Source of the DNA: Gnetum montanum
Taxonomy: Eukaryota; Streptophyta; Gnetopsida; Gnetales; Gnetaceae
Length of the DNA stretch: 64,000 bases
Direction of reading: 5' to 3'
NCBI GenBank assembly: GCA_015680685.1
Contig: MNCI01013908.1
Location: forward strand, 523,821-587,820
The position numbers were made by a program, and so were the translations under genes. The notes under the pieces are model-generated. The model ran no database searches and was not told the DNA's origin. It saw only the letters and a program-made list of their open reading frames with translations. Shown here piece after piece: positions 33,801-44,681 of the stretch. Numbering within the stretch: position 1 is the first letter of the stretch; each line of letters starts with the position of its first letter.

Positions 33801-34720
33801 TGACTCTACTAATAGTTTATTGCCATGATTCAATCCAACCAAAATCACTAGTAGGCTATTTTTTGCATTTCATATAGACTTCAAAATATTTTTCCCACTA
33901 GGTTCTATGAATATATTAGCATTCATATGAAAAAGCTCATGCTTTTGTAAGCATGAAGAATTAATACCATAGAGAAAAATGCTAACAGAAAAATGATCTA
34001 ATAAAGTAAGATCTATATGCACTCCTACTTTCCTTGTAGGCTTCCAAAAGAAAACATTAGAGATGTGACACCTATCAAGTCAATAATAAATTCTATCATT
34101 TCTTTATTGTTAATTATACCAAGTATAATGCTTTTCATTTAAATGAGATGGGAATAAAGAGCTAACATCAAAAAAATATTGTTCTTTGAAATTGCACCAA
34201 TCTTCTTTTTCTTGAAAAGAAATATTAGGAGAAAAATTACCAAGTTTATTTTACTAACTTTCAACCATATTGAAATCACCTCCAATGATCCAAGGAAATT
34301 TAGGTAGAGATAGAATATTTTTCCAAACCTATGATCAATCTTTCAAATTATTAGGAGCATAAACATTATAGAGCCCAAATTCACCTTTTTCACTATGACA
34401 AATAATTCAAATAACTCTTCCAAGGTTGTCAAAACTAGAATTTAAAATTTTTTTAGTCCAATTTATATCAACAAGAATAGCAATACCTCTATTAACTTCC
34501 TAAGCAATAGAAAAAAACAATGCAAGTTTTTAAAATGCATTTACTAACAAAACTAATATTATAAGTTGAAATCTTAATTTCTTACAGGAAAAGAAAATCT
34601 AGAGATAAATGCCACTTTGAGATATACTTCCCAACAATCTTTGTTTGGGACCTATTAGAAAGACCCCAAACATTCTATGATAAAACTAATATGAAGATGT
34701 GGGAAAGAGGTCCCCATCCT
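33800..34720 (-). pseudogene. LINE endonuclease domain remnant
   Basis: Opens near 34,690 with NVWGLSN (the usual WNVRGL start), then QEI-type sequence near 34,570. YNVYAPNN near 34,365 and WIIGGDFNMVE near 34,285 follow, then DRIYY+LDRCHISN near 34,085 and DLTLLDHFSVSIFL near 33,990. These are the conserved blocks of the exonuclease-endonuclease-phosphatase fold, including the GDFN and (S)DH motifs that hold catalytic residues. Confidence 0.8.
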
Positions 34721-35049
34721 TGATTTTTTAAGCTTAACATTTATCTCATAATCTATGTCATTAATAAGTGAAAAAGCATTTTTTGATAAAAAAAAACACT
34801 TGAAACAATTGTAGAAGTAAAAAGTGAATGAGATACCTTCAGGGTTTTTTAATTGAAAATAGTATTTTCAAACATCTTCTTTTTATGTTGCACTAAGTGA
34901 AATGTATCTGCATCAGTATTTTTATTATCATTCCTTGCTAAAAATTTCTTTTCTTTTTCAAAGAGAAATTCTCTTTAGATATCAAGAGTTTATTAGCATC
35001 TTTAGAATTAAAAAGTTAAGAATTTATTAAAAAAAAATTCATTTTTGCT

Positions 35050-35900
35050 TATTGAAAACTATCATTATTTTTCTTTTCTAAAGATTATTATTTCTTTTTC
35101 TCATAAACAACTTTTTTTTATATTAAGAATATGACAAGTTTGAATAACATGGCCTTCATAACAACAATAATTGCAACATCTTTGCAAATTATAATATGTA
35201 ATTTTTTGGGAAAAACACTGATTACTAGCCTTTAGTTTTAATTTTGTCTTCTTCTATTGTAAATCAATCTTTACAAAATAACATGTGCACTGCACATCAT
35301 CTAGTAATGTTTTTTTACTCTATCTTCAAGGCTATGTTAATGCTGCCAATAATTTCTCTTTTAACATTTTAAAAAATAAGTGGAAAATTTTCTAATTCAA
35401 TCCAACAAGAAATTTTAAAATAATTAGAAGAATATGGATCAAAATATACTTTTCATTCTTGAGCAATAAAAATATTACACTGATCCATAAAAACTTTAAG
35501 ATTCATTGATTTATCAACCATTTCAGAATTAGTCAATTCGACAAGGAAAAATTATTTGAAAAAATAGCGAGAATGAAAAACATTAATTCCATAGTGTTCA
35601 AGAATTGCCTGAATCACTGGTGTAAAATCCTTATTTGAGCAAACAAATCCAACAAATCTGCAAAAATATGTATTATGAAGTGATATCTTCTGAAAAGGAT
35701 TCATATAAGTCATTAAGTAAAAAAAAATCAAAATCTTCAAAATTCTTCATAGTCTCTATAATTTGAGAGACATTAGTATTTTCCATCTTAAGATCATTCC
35801 TTGTCAAAACTAAAATAAAATTTGCTACAAAAACTCTACTAGAATTAACAAACAACTCAGAGAATTCACTTAGACCAAAACACAACACAAATGAAATTAG
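35050..35900 (-). pseudogene. LINE ORF1 remnant (DUF4283-like region and zinc knuckle)
   Basis: The (-) translation shows CSNKDFTPVIQAILEHYGIN near 35,640-35,580, then VFMDQCNIFIAQEW and FKISCWIELENFPLIF, with RCAVHM further on. This matches the order of the plant DUF4283 domain of LINE ORF1 proteins. Near 35,175 the motif CNYCCYEGHVIQTC is a canonical CX2CX4HX4C zinc knuckle. ORF1 proteins bind the element RNA. Confidence 0.65.
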
Positions 35901-36054
35901 AATTATTCTTCATGAGGGAAACAAACCTCCTTTCTTTTTAACTCAATAGATGGATGGTTGGAAATGTGTCCATTTCCTTTATGGTATACAGAAACCTTGG
36001 TAATAGCATTACATTGTAACATACAATTTTTTATAATCTTATTAATAACAATGA

Positions 36055-36240
36055 GTTGTTAGCCTAGTGGTAAGATTTCTGATTTTAAAGCTTCAAGTCA
36101 TTAGGTCAATTCTGGTGGGCAATGTTATACTAAGTTATAAATTTTTAATGGGGTGTAAATAAAATGTAAAGCCTTATCAAAATGGGTTATATCTCTATCC
36201 ATATGATATCAAGATTTTAAAAAAACTAGGAAAATACATA
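36055..36240 (+). mobile_element. Possible tRNA-derived SINE
   Basis: TTAGCCTAGTGGTAAG (36,059 on) resembles an internal RNA polymerase III A box, and AGGTCAATTCTGG about 41 bp later resembles a weak B box. About 110 bp of body ends in an AT-rich run TTTTAAAAAAAC. A degraded tRNA gene or a chance match are alternatives; no target duplication was found. Confidence 0.35.
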
Positions 36241-37473
36241 CTTGTACTCCACTTAGTTTTGCTATTGATTGACCCATGACTTACATTTAGAAGTGACCAT
36301 AAGGTATGGGGTATGATTACAATACTCGTACTCATATCCATATTTGGACTAATACTAGTAGGTAGATAATACTTTCCTCTATCCTTCTATCTATCTAATA
36401 ATAATAAATATAGAGTAATACAGTACAACCAACAATCAAGTAGTTTCTTAACTACTGGATGTTAGTAATTAATGCATAATCAACACTTGCATTATTCATG
36501 TAATGTAGCTAACTAGTTGGCACTTTTTCCTACCCAATGAGCAAAGCTCTATATTTCTGGTCCTTCCCTCCTTCATGGAGCCACCAATAGACAACCTATG
36601 GATGTTGCAAGGTCCTTATTGTTAGTTTTAAGTGGGAGGTTATTAGTAATGCTTAAACCCTCTAACTATGCCATTCTTTACATCCAATCCCTATGCAATT
36701 TTGGTTGCAGTCAAGCATGGTGTTGGTTGTGATCAAGCCTGGTTCTAGTTGCAATTGATTCTAGAAACAATCCATGAGCCTATATCTTAGCCTGTATTCT
36801 TGCATCTTGGTCATCTAGGGAGGGTACATGTTCCACCATATGCCTTTCTTTCTTAGCTACTCCAATTCATGATTCACTAGTTCCACGGGCTCCTAGCCTT
36901 CAAGCACCCATGCTAACCAATCTCTAATCTTTGGGTTTCATCTAATAATTATCATTTTTAATACATAGTATCTAGCATTTAGTTCTTTAAATATCATCTT
37001 TTCTAAGGACACGAAGTTGCCTGCTTGAGGTAGAGACTAACTTAAATCAAATTAACATAAAAATCAAATAATGATAAAGCTAGATAGTTGTGCTTGCACA
37101 ATAGAGTATATATACATTGGGGCTATGCCTACTAAGACATTTCCATATCACTTTCCCTTCTTCAAGAGTAGGTATGGATCTAAGAAATAAAGAAAAAATA
37201 CATAAGTTAGAGTTAATCTCAAATAAGGTTGAAAAGTTGACTACTTCATTTTCTTGCACACTAATGTATCATGCTTTAAGCAATACAAATACTTCCTTTT
37301 GGAATAAATCAGCATGAGAGGAAGAGTTATACCCCTTGGAATATCTTCTAGGTTTTTTAGTTAGTTTTAGCTAGTACAATGTCATCATTAATTATCTCTA
37401 GTTAGTCTTACTGGTCTTAGAGAAAGTATTAAGAAACTTAGACAAATAGTTCAAATTTTCCTTGTCTTACAAG

Positions 37474-37478
37474 AATAT
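37474..37478. repeat. Presumed left target duplication of element 4 (AATAT)
   Basis: Five bases directly before the element 4 LTR. The partner copy lies outside the window, so this is a prediction. Confidence 0.4.
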
Positions 37479-38400
37479 TGATGAGTGGCAAGGTACCCCT
37501 ACATCTAACCATTCAAATCAAAAAGCGTTCATGTGTGATTTGTTCGAATTCCATGGACTTTGTCATTTTTGGTGCACTAGTCCTTTAGGAAGTGAATCTA
37601 GCGTTAAGGTCAATCGTTGTCTTCCAAATTACACTTGTGACATTCATTGGTATGGTTAAGTCTAATTGAGGCATCCAATTTTTATCATTTTGTGTTTTAT
37701 AAGTTGGTGTTCAAATGTAGATAAAATTAATTTGATTAACTAATCTAAATTAACTAATTAACTAGCATTTAACTAATCCTAACATAAGCATCCAATCCCA
37801 CTTTCTATACATATTCTGAACCCATGTATCCGTTGCTGGGTAACCAAGTGCTACGCTATTGGGTGTACCAAGTAATAATGCTACTGGCATTACCAAGAGA
37901 ATACCTGTTACGCTTGAAGCGATCGTACTTATGTGTGTAATCTATCTCACTTAATTGCCTCATTAACGTAATAACTAGGAAATATTTAATAACTAATTGA
38001 AAGCATTTAATAAATAATTGGAAATAGTAAATGCATAAATAAAATAGCTAATCTATCTAAAGTGCTACAAGGTTTATCAGAAAGCTCATCTTTATTGCCG
38101 CACACATTGTCATGCTTAGGTACAATAATGCTTGAATAAAGATTTGTATACCCAATGACTCTTGCTACGAGCACTCAGAGGAAAAATTCTAACTTTCAAA
38201 TGGAAAAAATGCAAAAGCACCATTGTAACTATAATCTCTACTTACCATAAATACGGCTGCAAGCACATATTTATAGTTGACTACAAGCACTACATCAATG
38301 AGGCCACGTTGACGCATGATATGATATGTCAACTAGGCCTCATTGACAAGGCCATGTTGACGAGCTTTCGTTGATGCAACTAATAGAATGCAACTCATCA
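37479..38400 (-). repeat. Element 4 3' LTR
   Basis: (+) strand reads TGATGAGTGGCAAGGTACCCC...CAACTCATCA, the reverse complement of the family LTR. (-) strand TATA box at 38,275-38,268. U3 (38,276-38,400) carries alternating GTCAAC, TTGAC and CAATGAGGCC words in both orientations. Directly followed by the polypurine tract complement at 38,401. Confidence 0.9.
38268..38275 (-). promoter_or_regulatory. TATA box, element 4 3' LTR
   Basis: (-) strand reads ACTATAAATATGTG at the position matching the TATA boxes of other family LTRs. Confidence 0.65.
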
Positions 38401-38412
38401 TATGGCCATGAT
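38401..38412 (-). other. Polypurine tract of element 4
   Basis: (-) strand ATCATGGCCATA before the LTR, preceded by GTTTTCATTCA. The G run is broken by CC relative to GTCGTGGGGGTA in other copies. Confidence 0.7.
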
Positions 38413-38599
38413 TGAATGAAAACTCGTCCTCAAGTTCTTTTACAAAATTGGAAAGGTATGGGATTATTGACTAACTTTTCTTCAAATAAAAAAACTGACT
38501 GACTTGACAAAAAATGGAGTGTATGGATCAACACATTACGAAAAATGAAAGTGTTCAAGACATAAAATTGAACACCATGACTCAAATATTTAAAATTGG

Positions 38600-41243
38600 A
38601 CACCATGTTCCTTAATGGTGTGAAGCTTGTTGGAGAAGATCAGATGGTCCCAAGCAGTGGTGGTTCTTGAGGCTTCGAGGAACCTTCACCAAGTTCATGC
38701 ACAGGCATTGGTTGAGGTGGCTATGACTGTCCTAATGTTGCTAAAAATTTAGGCAGTAGGAAAAAAGCATCCAACGATACTTTTATTTTATCCTCCTTGC
38801 TCTTAGGATCATGCACTATCCATGCAGCTTTTCCAATGTGGGTTGGATTGAGCACATCCCAAGGACATGAGATTGTTGGAAACAACTCCTTCACATTGAC
38901 AAATTAGACAACAAACTATTTGTCTTCAATGTTAAATTCCCTAACTATGTTCTCTAAATCTTGTTAGTTATTCATCCATCTAGCTAGGTTTTCAATGATA
39001 GATCGTTGATCTTTAAATCGTCCTTTAAGAACTTTGAGTTCAATGGTTGTGGTCTCAAGCTTCTGCTTGGTGTGGTGCTTGAACTCGACCTTGTATGGCA
39101 GGTACGAGCTAGTCACTTGCTTCTTTAATTCTAACCATAGTCATCTAATAGTTAGCATTACCAATTTTTCATAATGGAGATTGGCCAACTCCATGTACTC
39201 TATCATTTCCTCAATTTCCAACTCCTTCAAGCAAATCTCCACTTTGTTGTAGGCATCGATCCCATCAAGGATGGACTGCCATGTTTCTCTTTCTTGTTAG
39301 AGTTGTTGGAGGGATTCATTCATTTTTTCCTTTGCCATCTGAATGTGTTTCTCATTAACTTCTTTTTGCAAGCCAACCTGGTCCCTGTAGTGATCTTTCA
39401 ATTTCTCAAATTTGAGTGCTTCATTCTTCCAAGCAACGATCTCAATGGTAGACTTTTGACAAAAGGTGTGTACCTCCTCCATTAATAGATTGTGATTTTT
39501 GTAGCCAATTTCCTTAGTTCAATGTTTACCTTGGCAAGCTGCTCCTGCTGTTTATGAATGAATTCTCACATTTGATCTTTCTAGGAATCAACATTTTGTT
39601 GACGATGATTTTGTGTGGTCAACACTACATTCTCTTGGTGCATCTAATTCAAGTCCTTCTAGATTGAGCACGTTTTAGCTTCTACTATGGATTTTTTAAA
39701 GATGGCCTTCACTTCCTCCTCCTTAGCCTTTTAAAATCATTCTTGAATATGTTTGATAGCTTCATCTCTTGTCATTTTTGGGCTAAGGATTGTTTGATTT
39801 GCAAGTCAGGCACGAAGTTCGACAACCTCTACAACTAAGCATTGATTTTACTCTTGGGTCATTTCTAGTTTTCCCTCCAAAATAATACATCTACCCCTTG
39901 CATTCAGTAGCTCTGACTAGGTTGTAGTAATGTTCTCTGGAAGATCAAAGATGTCTAGAGTCAATTTCCTGGTTCCTATTAGTCATTCCAACAACTTTTT
40001 GTGCTGAGCTACATTCAATTTCTTGCTGATTGTCCCTATGGATTTCTGCACATCTTGAAGTGTAGATATGTATAGTATAGATGCCATGAATGCATTCAAT
40101 GCTTCTACTACATGATCAAGAAGTACCTCTGTTGCTGTCTCCTACCCTTGGTGCTACATCACTAAGATAGTTGCTTGTTGCTCTTGTTTGTTTAAGAGCT
40201 GTTCTTGGATTTTCCATAGATGCTCAATGTTGCATAGGCCTCCATTGTTGTTTTCTAAGTGGGTAATGTTGGTGGTAGCTCCTCTTATTGATTTTTCACT
40301 AGCATCCTCTCTTTCATGAACTTAGACCATGAAGCCAAAGGAGTATGCTTGAGTGTGTCATTAGAGTAACGAATGATGCCTATCCTCTTGAAAATTTCTC
40401 TGATGAGACATGGAAAGGGCAAGGTCTTCCTTCCATGTTCATTTTCTTTAAAATGCTTCTTAATTTCCAAGTATAGTATTTGTGGAAGATTAATGAGAAA
40501 CTTCTCACTTAGAGTGGTGCATGCTTAGGCAAAGAAAGTAGTCACCTTGTTTGGCCTAACCGTTGGATTGAGGTGATAGGCCACAATCTTGAAGTAAATT
40601 AGCTTCACTAATGTGAGTGCATCATGATCCTTACAATCCACCCCATAGCAATGTTGGGTCCTCTCCTTCTTGGCCTCAGGGTCACCTTGCATGGATAATT
40701 TTGCCAATTGTGTTCTAGTGTCAAACAACGGAAGTGCCTGTGTAATTGCTTCTACTGAGTAGGACACTTGAATGTTGTTGATCTTGACTGTGGATCCCAA
40801 CTTCTAATTATTTTAGAAAAATTATGTCTCTCCCATGTACCACTCTCCACTAGACATGATGATTGGCCACATGGAAGAGGTTTGTAGTTGAGTCTTAACA
40901 TCCTCTCAAACTTTTTCCAAAATGGTCCGAATTTGATCTCTTAAAGAATGGATCATTGAATCTCTTGGGACTTGATGATATCAAGGAAGGCCTAAGTCAA
41001 AGTGACCTTAAGCCTTGGCACAGGACCAGACACTTCTCCTCATTATAATTGTTCAGTTAGCACTTCTTCCTTAGGAATTTGTTGGATAGATTTCACTTCG
41101 AGCTCCTCACGGAGAGGTCTTGTTGCATGGGTTGCCTTACGAAATTCTTGGTCTTGTTTTTGCTGGCCCCTTCTAGCTTTAGGTTGTTTCTCCCATGGTT
41201 GCAAGGTTTCTTCTTCCTATGAACATTTTTGTTTGGATGCCAT
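38600..41243 (-). pseudogene. Element 4 ORF3: transposon-protein-like domain plus coiled coil
   Basis: Homologous to element 1 ORF3 along its length. The start ATGGCATCCAAAC at 41,243 is preceded by ATTACAG. The N-terminus is basic (QPWEKQPKARRGQQKQDQEF). The globular domain spans about 40,800-40,285 with long open frames containing VSYSVEAITQALPLF, LVKLIYFKIVAYHLNP, FFAQA and TLPFPCLIREIFKRIG. The coiled-coil part is clearest at 39,482-39,297, where KNEALKFEKLKDHYRDQVGL matches element 1. The C-terminus near 38,870-38,730 has AAWIVHDPKSKEDK and LDAFF. Homology of both halves in two long-form copies is the main evidence that ORF3 was once a real gene. Confidence 0.72.
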
Positions 41244-41562
41244 CTGTAATCACAATAAGACCATGGATTAGCAATCATTGTGTAACCTTAAAACAATTGG
41301 GATACCTTATCTCTTAAGGATGGTTACGCTTTGGCTAAGTTATAATTATGGTTGATTTGATTAATTAATTATCATTTATTTATGTATTTTCATTAATAAA
41401 TCATCCCAAAGGTTGTCAGAAGGGTAAACTTATGAAAAAATTGATGTTTATATATTGTTAAGTTTACTAGCCCTTTAGGGTAGTTAGAAAAATTTCCAAA
41501 AATTTTCATTGATTTTTCATCAAAAACCTTAAGGTTTATGGCCCCCATGATAAAGATCTTAC
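41244..41562 (-). other. Candidate intron upstream of ORF3, element 4
   Basis: (-) strand GAAG|GTAAGATC at 41,562 and GTGATTACAG|ATGGC at 41,244, 319 bp. Both sites match splice consensus and are at positions homologous to those in elements 1, 2, 3 and 5. No transcript data. Confidence 0.4.
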
Positions 41563-42672
41563 CTTCAGTAAGTGTAGGATCGAAAATGGAGTAATTTGAA
41601 CAAATAGTTGAAACGTTATGAGCTTTGGAAGGTTTTGGGCTCTGAAAAATTTCAAAAACTCCTAGTGTGTTATGAGAAAATGATGAAAAATTACAAAGTG
41701 TTTGGTGGCATATATAGGGTTTTTGTGCTGTGTCAATGAGGCTTAGTTGATTGGGCCTCATTGACTAAGGTGGATGCATCAATGGGGCCTCAACGACACA
41801 ACCGTTGACCACTGTAGTTAAACTTTGACCTTAGTCAAACTTGTAAAATATGAAGAGTTTTTGAGTGAAATTAGTGTCAAGTGAAAGCTTAGAAGACCAA
41901 GAATAGTATGAAAACATGAGAAGAGGGTGTTGAAGCTCATAAATTTGGAAAAATGGAGAAAAATTAATTTAGTGGATGAATGAAATGAAAGATTAAGGAG
42001 CAATGAGTGGTGTACTTAATGGAAAATGTGAAAGGTAGGATTGTAGCGATGTCAAAGGTAAGGAACCTTAACCAACTAGACCAAGAGCTATGTAAGTGGG
42101 TCCTCTCGATAGCAAGCTCACGCTCTTTTTGCCCTTGCATAACCTCAACTAACGAGTTTGTGGGCCCCATAGTTGATTTAATGATCATGACAAGTTAAGG
42201 ACCAACCTGAAAGAATCTACTCAAGAGTTCCAACACATCAGACCAAGACATAGAGCATAATATAGAACCCAGTAGTGAGATGAATTACGGTAGCATTGAT
42301 GGATGATAGAGAAGGTGGGATGGAGTTCCAAATTATCGTCATAAGAAGTTCCTTATGGAATTTGTGTTTAAAATGACCTAAGAAGTTCCATCCTTAGTCT
42401 AGACCAAAACCAGCCACTTTCAATGACTTTGCATTTTCACTCCAAGACCAATCCACCCACTCAAGACACAAGACTGCTTCTACAAAACAACCACCATTTC
42501 ACAAAAAGAGGAAAAGAGAAGTAGGAAGTAATAGAAAGGGCCTTAGTTAGAGGGGACCTTTAGGCATAGGTGCATGCTGTTCGAGTTTCATAACTAATGC
42601 TTGTAGCCTATTTATTCATCCAAGGGATGTGCTTTGAATTTCCATTATTTTTTTTCTGAAATAGGAAGCACA
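41563..42672 (-). other. Element 4 spacer, ORF3-proximal part
   Basis: Counterpart of 15,270-16,440 in element 1. The first 200 bp (41,761-41,563) keep an open frame with GVFEIFQSPKPSKA that element 1 shares, possibly a 5' exon of ORF3. Further up, GGGCTACAAGCATTAG-like sequence (reverse complement near 42,595) and the GGGGAGGACCCAC equivalent (near 42,095) are recognisable. Confidence 0.6.
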
Positions 42673-42677
42673 CCATG
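42673..42677. repeat. Target site duplication CCATG, left copy (element 3)
   Basis: CCATG directly before the 5' LTR, repeated at 53,478-53,482. The rejoined flank CACACCATGCAAGGACTT matches the reverse complement of the same spacer place in element 1, and also 63,870-63,890. Confidence 0.92.
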
Positions 42678-42682
42678 TGATG

Positions 42683-42890
42683 AGAGCGGTTACTCTAGTG
42701 GCTACTCTAGCAATTATTCTAATTATTAGAGTAGTTACTCTAGCGGTTACTCTAGCAGTTACTCTAATTATTAGAGTGGTTACTCTAACGGTTACTTTAG
42801 CAGTTATTCTAATTATTAGAATGTTTACTCTAGTGGTTAGTTTAGCAGTTATTCTAATTATTAGAGTGGTTACTCTAATTATTAGAGTAG
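42683..42890 (+). repeat. GTTACTCTAG / ACTCTAATTATTAGAGT array in U3
   Basis: About 210 bp made almost only of GGTTACTCTAGC-like units and the perfect inverted repeat ACTCTAATTATTAGAGT (complete at 42,761-42,777 and 42,872-42,888, with variants between). It ends 14 bp before the TATA box. The 3' LTR has the same array at 52,515-52,722. Confidence 0.9.
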
Positions 42891-42903
42891 TTGCTCCCAA
42901 GCC

Positions 42904-42913
42904 TATAAATATA
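42904..42913 (+). promoter_or_regulatory. TATA box, element 3 5' LTR
   Basis: TATAAATATA just after the palindrome array; equivalent TATAAATACA at 52,736. Confidence 0.7.
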
Positions 42914-43153
42914 GTGCCCAAGCACACAATTGGAAGAAGTATTTCAGTAGTCAAGTAGCAAAACTCTTGTAGTCTTTTTGAAAGTTAGAGTATTTTCCAA
43001 GTTCCTACAATAGGAGGTCTAAGTGTGGATGGATCTTTATTTGAGCATTATGTACCTGAGCACACCTTGTGTATGGTAATAAAGACAAGCTCTTTGATTA
43101 ATCCTTGCAGCACTTGAGATTTTTTTTCTTACGCATTTATTTTATTTTATTTT

Positions 43154-43158
43154 CTTAT
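43154..43158. repeat. Target site duplication CTTAT, left copy (solo LTR)
   Basis: CTTAT before the solo LTR, repeated at 44,038-44,042. Confidence 0.92.
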
Positions 43159-44037
43159 TGATGAAGCGCTATATAGTCAATGCATCAACTAGGACGTGTA
43201 TACGGGGCCCTGTATACACGACCGCATCGACGTGGCCCCGTTTACGCAGCCACCTATCCTGGCCTATAAATAAGAGGGCCTTTCGCCTTATTTGGGAGGC
43301 TTCAAGTTAGTTGTAGTGAAGCTCTTGCATTTTTTTTTCATAGAAGTTAGATTATTTTCCCAAATGCATGCCCACAGTGTGATGCTTGTAATTGTACGAC
43401 ACCTTTATTTGAGTGTGACGTATTTGGACGCGCACATGACTGGAAATAAAGATCGAGATTACTTCATCATTGCAACATTCACTTATTTTTAATTGTTTAA
43501 TTATTATTGTTAATTGTTATTGTTATTTATTACTTTCTTAGTTAATATTTATTGCTTTCTTAGTTAATATTTATTTATCATCATTTACTATTCCTGTTGT
43601 TAAATGCAGAATGAGTACAACTTAATCACGAGCATTTAAGTGTGACTACCTAGAAACCCAACAACATACCTAGGATCTATGCTTGGTAACCCCAGTAGTA
43701 GTCATGCATGAGGTCCAAGATGTGTACAGATGATTAAGGAATTGATACTCATCGCACTTAGGCTAGCATAGACTCATTTCCTATTGCTCATTAGTCTAAT
43801 TAATATTATCTTCCATTGTCTCTAGGAGTAGCATTAGTTTAGGATCACATCATACACCTCACTCTGGACTAAACCATACACGACAAAGCAATACTAGTCC
43901 AGGTGGGAAGACAACAAATTGTGATCAACGTGTAACTATCTAGATACCACAACTAGCCTGTCCGCAGAGTTCGACCGAATCATGCGTGAACGCTCGTATT
44001 TGTATGGTTACGCGTAGGGGTACCTTGCCGCTCATCA
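43159..44037 (+). mobile_element. Solo LTR of a third subfamily, nested in the element 3 5' LTR
   Basis: 879 bp from TGATGAAGCG to CCGCTCATCA, flanked by exact CTTAT duplications, with no internal sequence. The empty site is shown by the element 3 3' LTR, which reads straight through. It has its own TATA box (43,265), AATAAAGATCG near 43,446 and the family end block ACGCGTAGGGGTACC. It keeps many CpG sites that are TG or CA in other copies, so it is probably the youngest family insertion here. Its ATGAGTACAACTT block is shared with the element 5 LTR (59,590), so the two are close relatives. Confidence 0.93.
43195..43220 (+). repeat. 26-bp palindrome in U3 of the solo LTR
   Basis: Arms CGTGTATAC (43,195) and GTATACACG (43,212) around a GGGGCCCT centre form a nearly perfect inverted repeat, 45 bp upstream of the TATA box. 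Confidence 0.85.
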
Positions 44038-44042
44038 CTTAT
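44038..44042. repeat. Target site duplication CTTAT, right copy (solo LTR)
   Basis: Exact match to 43,154-43,158. Confidence 0.92.
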
Positions 44043-44547
44043 GCTTTTATTTTATTTTATGCACTTTAAATTTCTATTATTAGCATAGTAATTCATTTTG
44101 ATCAATTAAGAAAATTATTAAATTACACAAGCATGACCACTTCGAGCATGCGTGTAATGCTTGGTAACCCAGTAACGATTAGTGTTTGGTAATCCTAGTA
44201 GTGTTGCACTGGTTCAAGATGTGTACGACAAGTGAGAACGAATGCTGGTGTTAGGATTAGTTAGAATTTAGGTAATGAGTAGTTAAGTTAAATTAGTCAC
44301 TTAGTTACCTCTCTCCTTCCCTACTAGTGCAGGACATAAAAACATAAAAGTTATAAAAATCATATGCCTCAAGCTTACTTAACCATACAATTGTGACATA
44401 TAGGTAAGCTTGGGAAGATAATGATCAAATAAATCATCCTTGTTCCAAAAGGGTAGATTAGCACTTAGTCCTTGGAATTCAACTAGATCGTGCATGAAAC
44501 ACTCATATTCGTATGGTTAAGCATAGGGGTACCTCACTGCTCATCAT

Positions 44548-44565
44548 TGGCACCGTTGTTGGGGA
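44548..44565 (+). other. Primer-binding site of element 3
   Basis: TGGCACCGTTGTTGGGGA, the best preserved site in the window. It differs from the plant tRNA-Asp complement TGGCGCCGTTGCCGGGGA by three transitions. Confidence 0.9.
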
Positions 44566-44681
44566 CTTAGCTGTTGTGCGCTAAATAGAACATAGGAAAT
44601 CATTCACATTGTTGGAATGAACCCTTAGGGTTGGTTGAGAAAATAATAAATAAGATTACATTGCACACTAAATAGACAAGT

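Larger units (their letters stand above)
32032..35950 (-). mobile_element. L1-like LINE, decayed, (-) strand
   Basis: Reading the (-) strand from 35,950 downward gives an ORF1 with DUF4283-like and zinc-knuckle parts, an apurinic endonuclease domain and a reverse transcriptase, in the order expected for plant L1-type LINEs. The 3' end is missing: coding sequence runs up to the edge of LTR B of element P with no tail. Frameshifts and stops are numerous. Confidence 0.8.
35951..37478. other. Unclassified sequence left of element 4
   Basis: Apart from the SINE-like block, I recognise nothing. The stretch 36,690-36,770 repeats the words GGTTGCAGTCAAGC, GGTTGTGATCAAGC and AGTTGCAATTGAT. No LTR ends or protein motifs. 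Confidence 0.3.
42678..44546 (+). repeat. Element 3 5' LTR, interrupted by a solo LTR
   Basis: TGATGAGAGCGG...CTGCTCATCA. Minus the insertion (43,159-44,037 plus one CTTAT) it is 985 bp, against 968 bp for the 3' LTR. TATA box at 42,904; AATAAAGACAAG near 43,078. The TTTTATTTTATTTTATT tract is where the insertion landed. Confidence 0.93.

Noticed and set aside
36059-36115. Functional tRNA gene
   Set aside because: The B box is poor and the sequence does not fold into a convincing cloverleaf by eye.
42683-42890. Possible CRISPR-like direct repeats
   Set aside because: Repeats have no unique spacers of constant length, lie inside an LTR U3 and belong to a plant-type retroelement.
42677-42958. 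93-codon open frame, and the similar one at 52,509-52,790
   Set aside because: They are translations of the U3 palindrome array. The Ile/Val/Thr/Leu repeat comes from the DNA repeat and spans the LTR start and TATA box.
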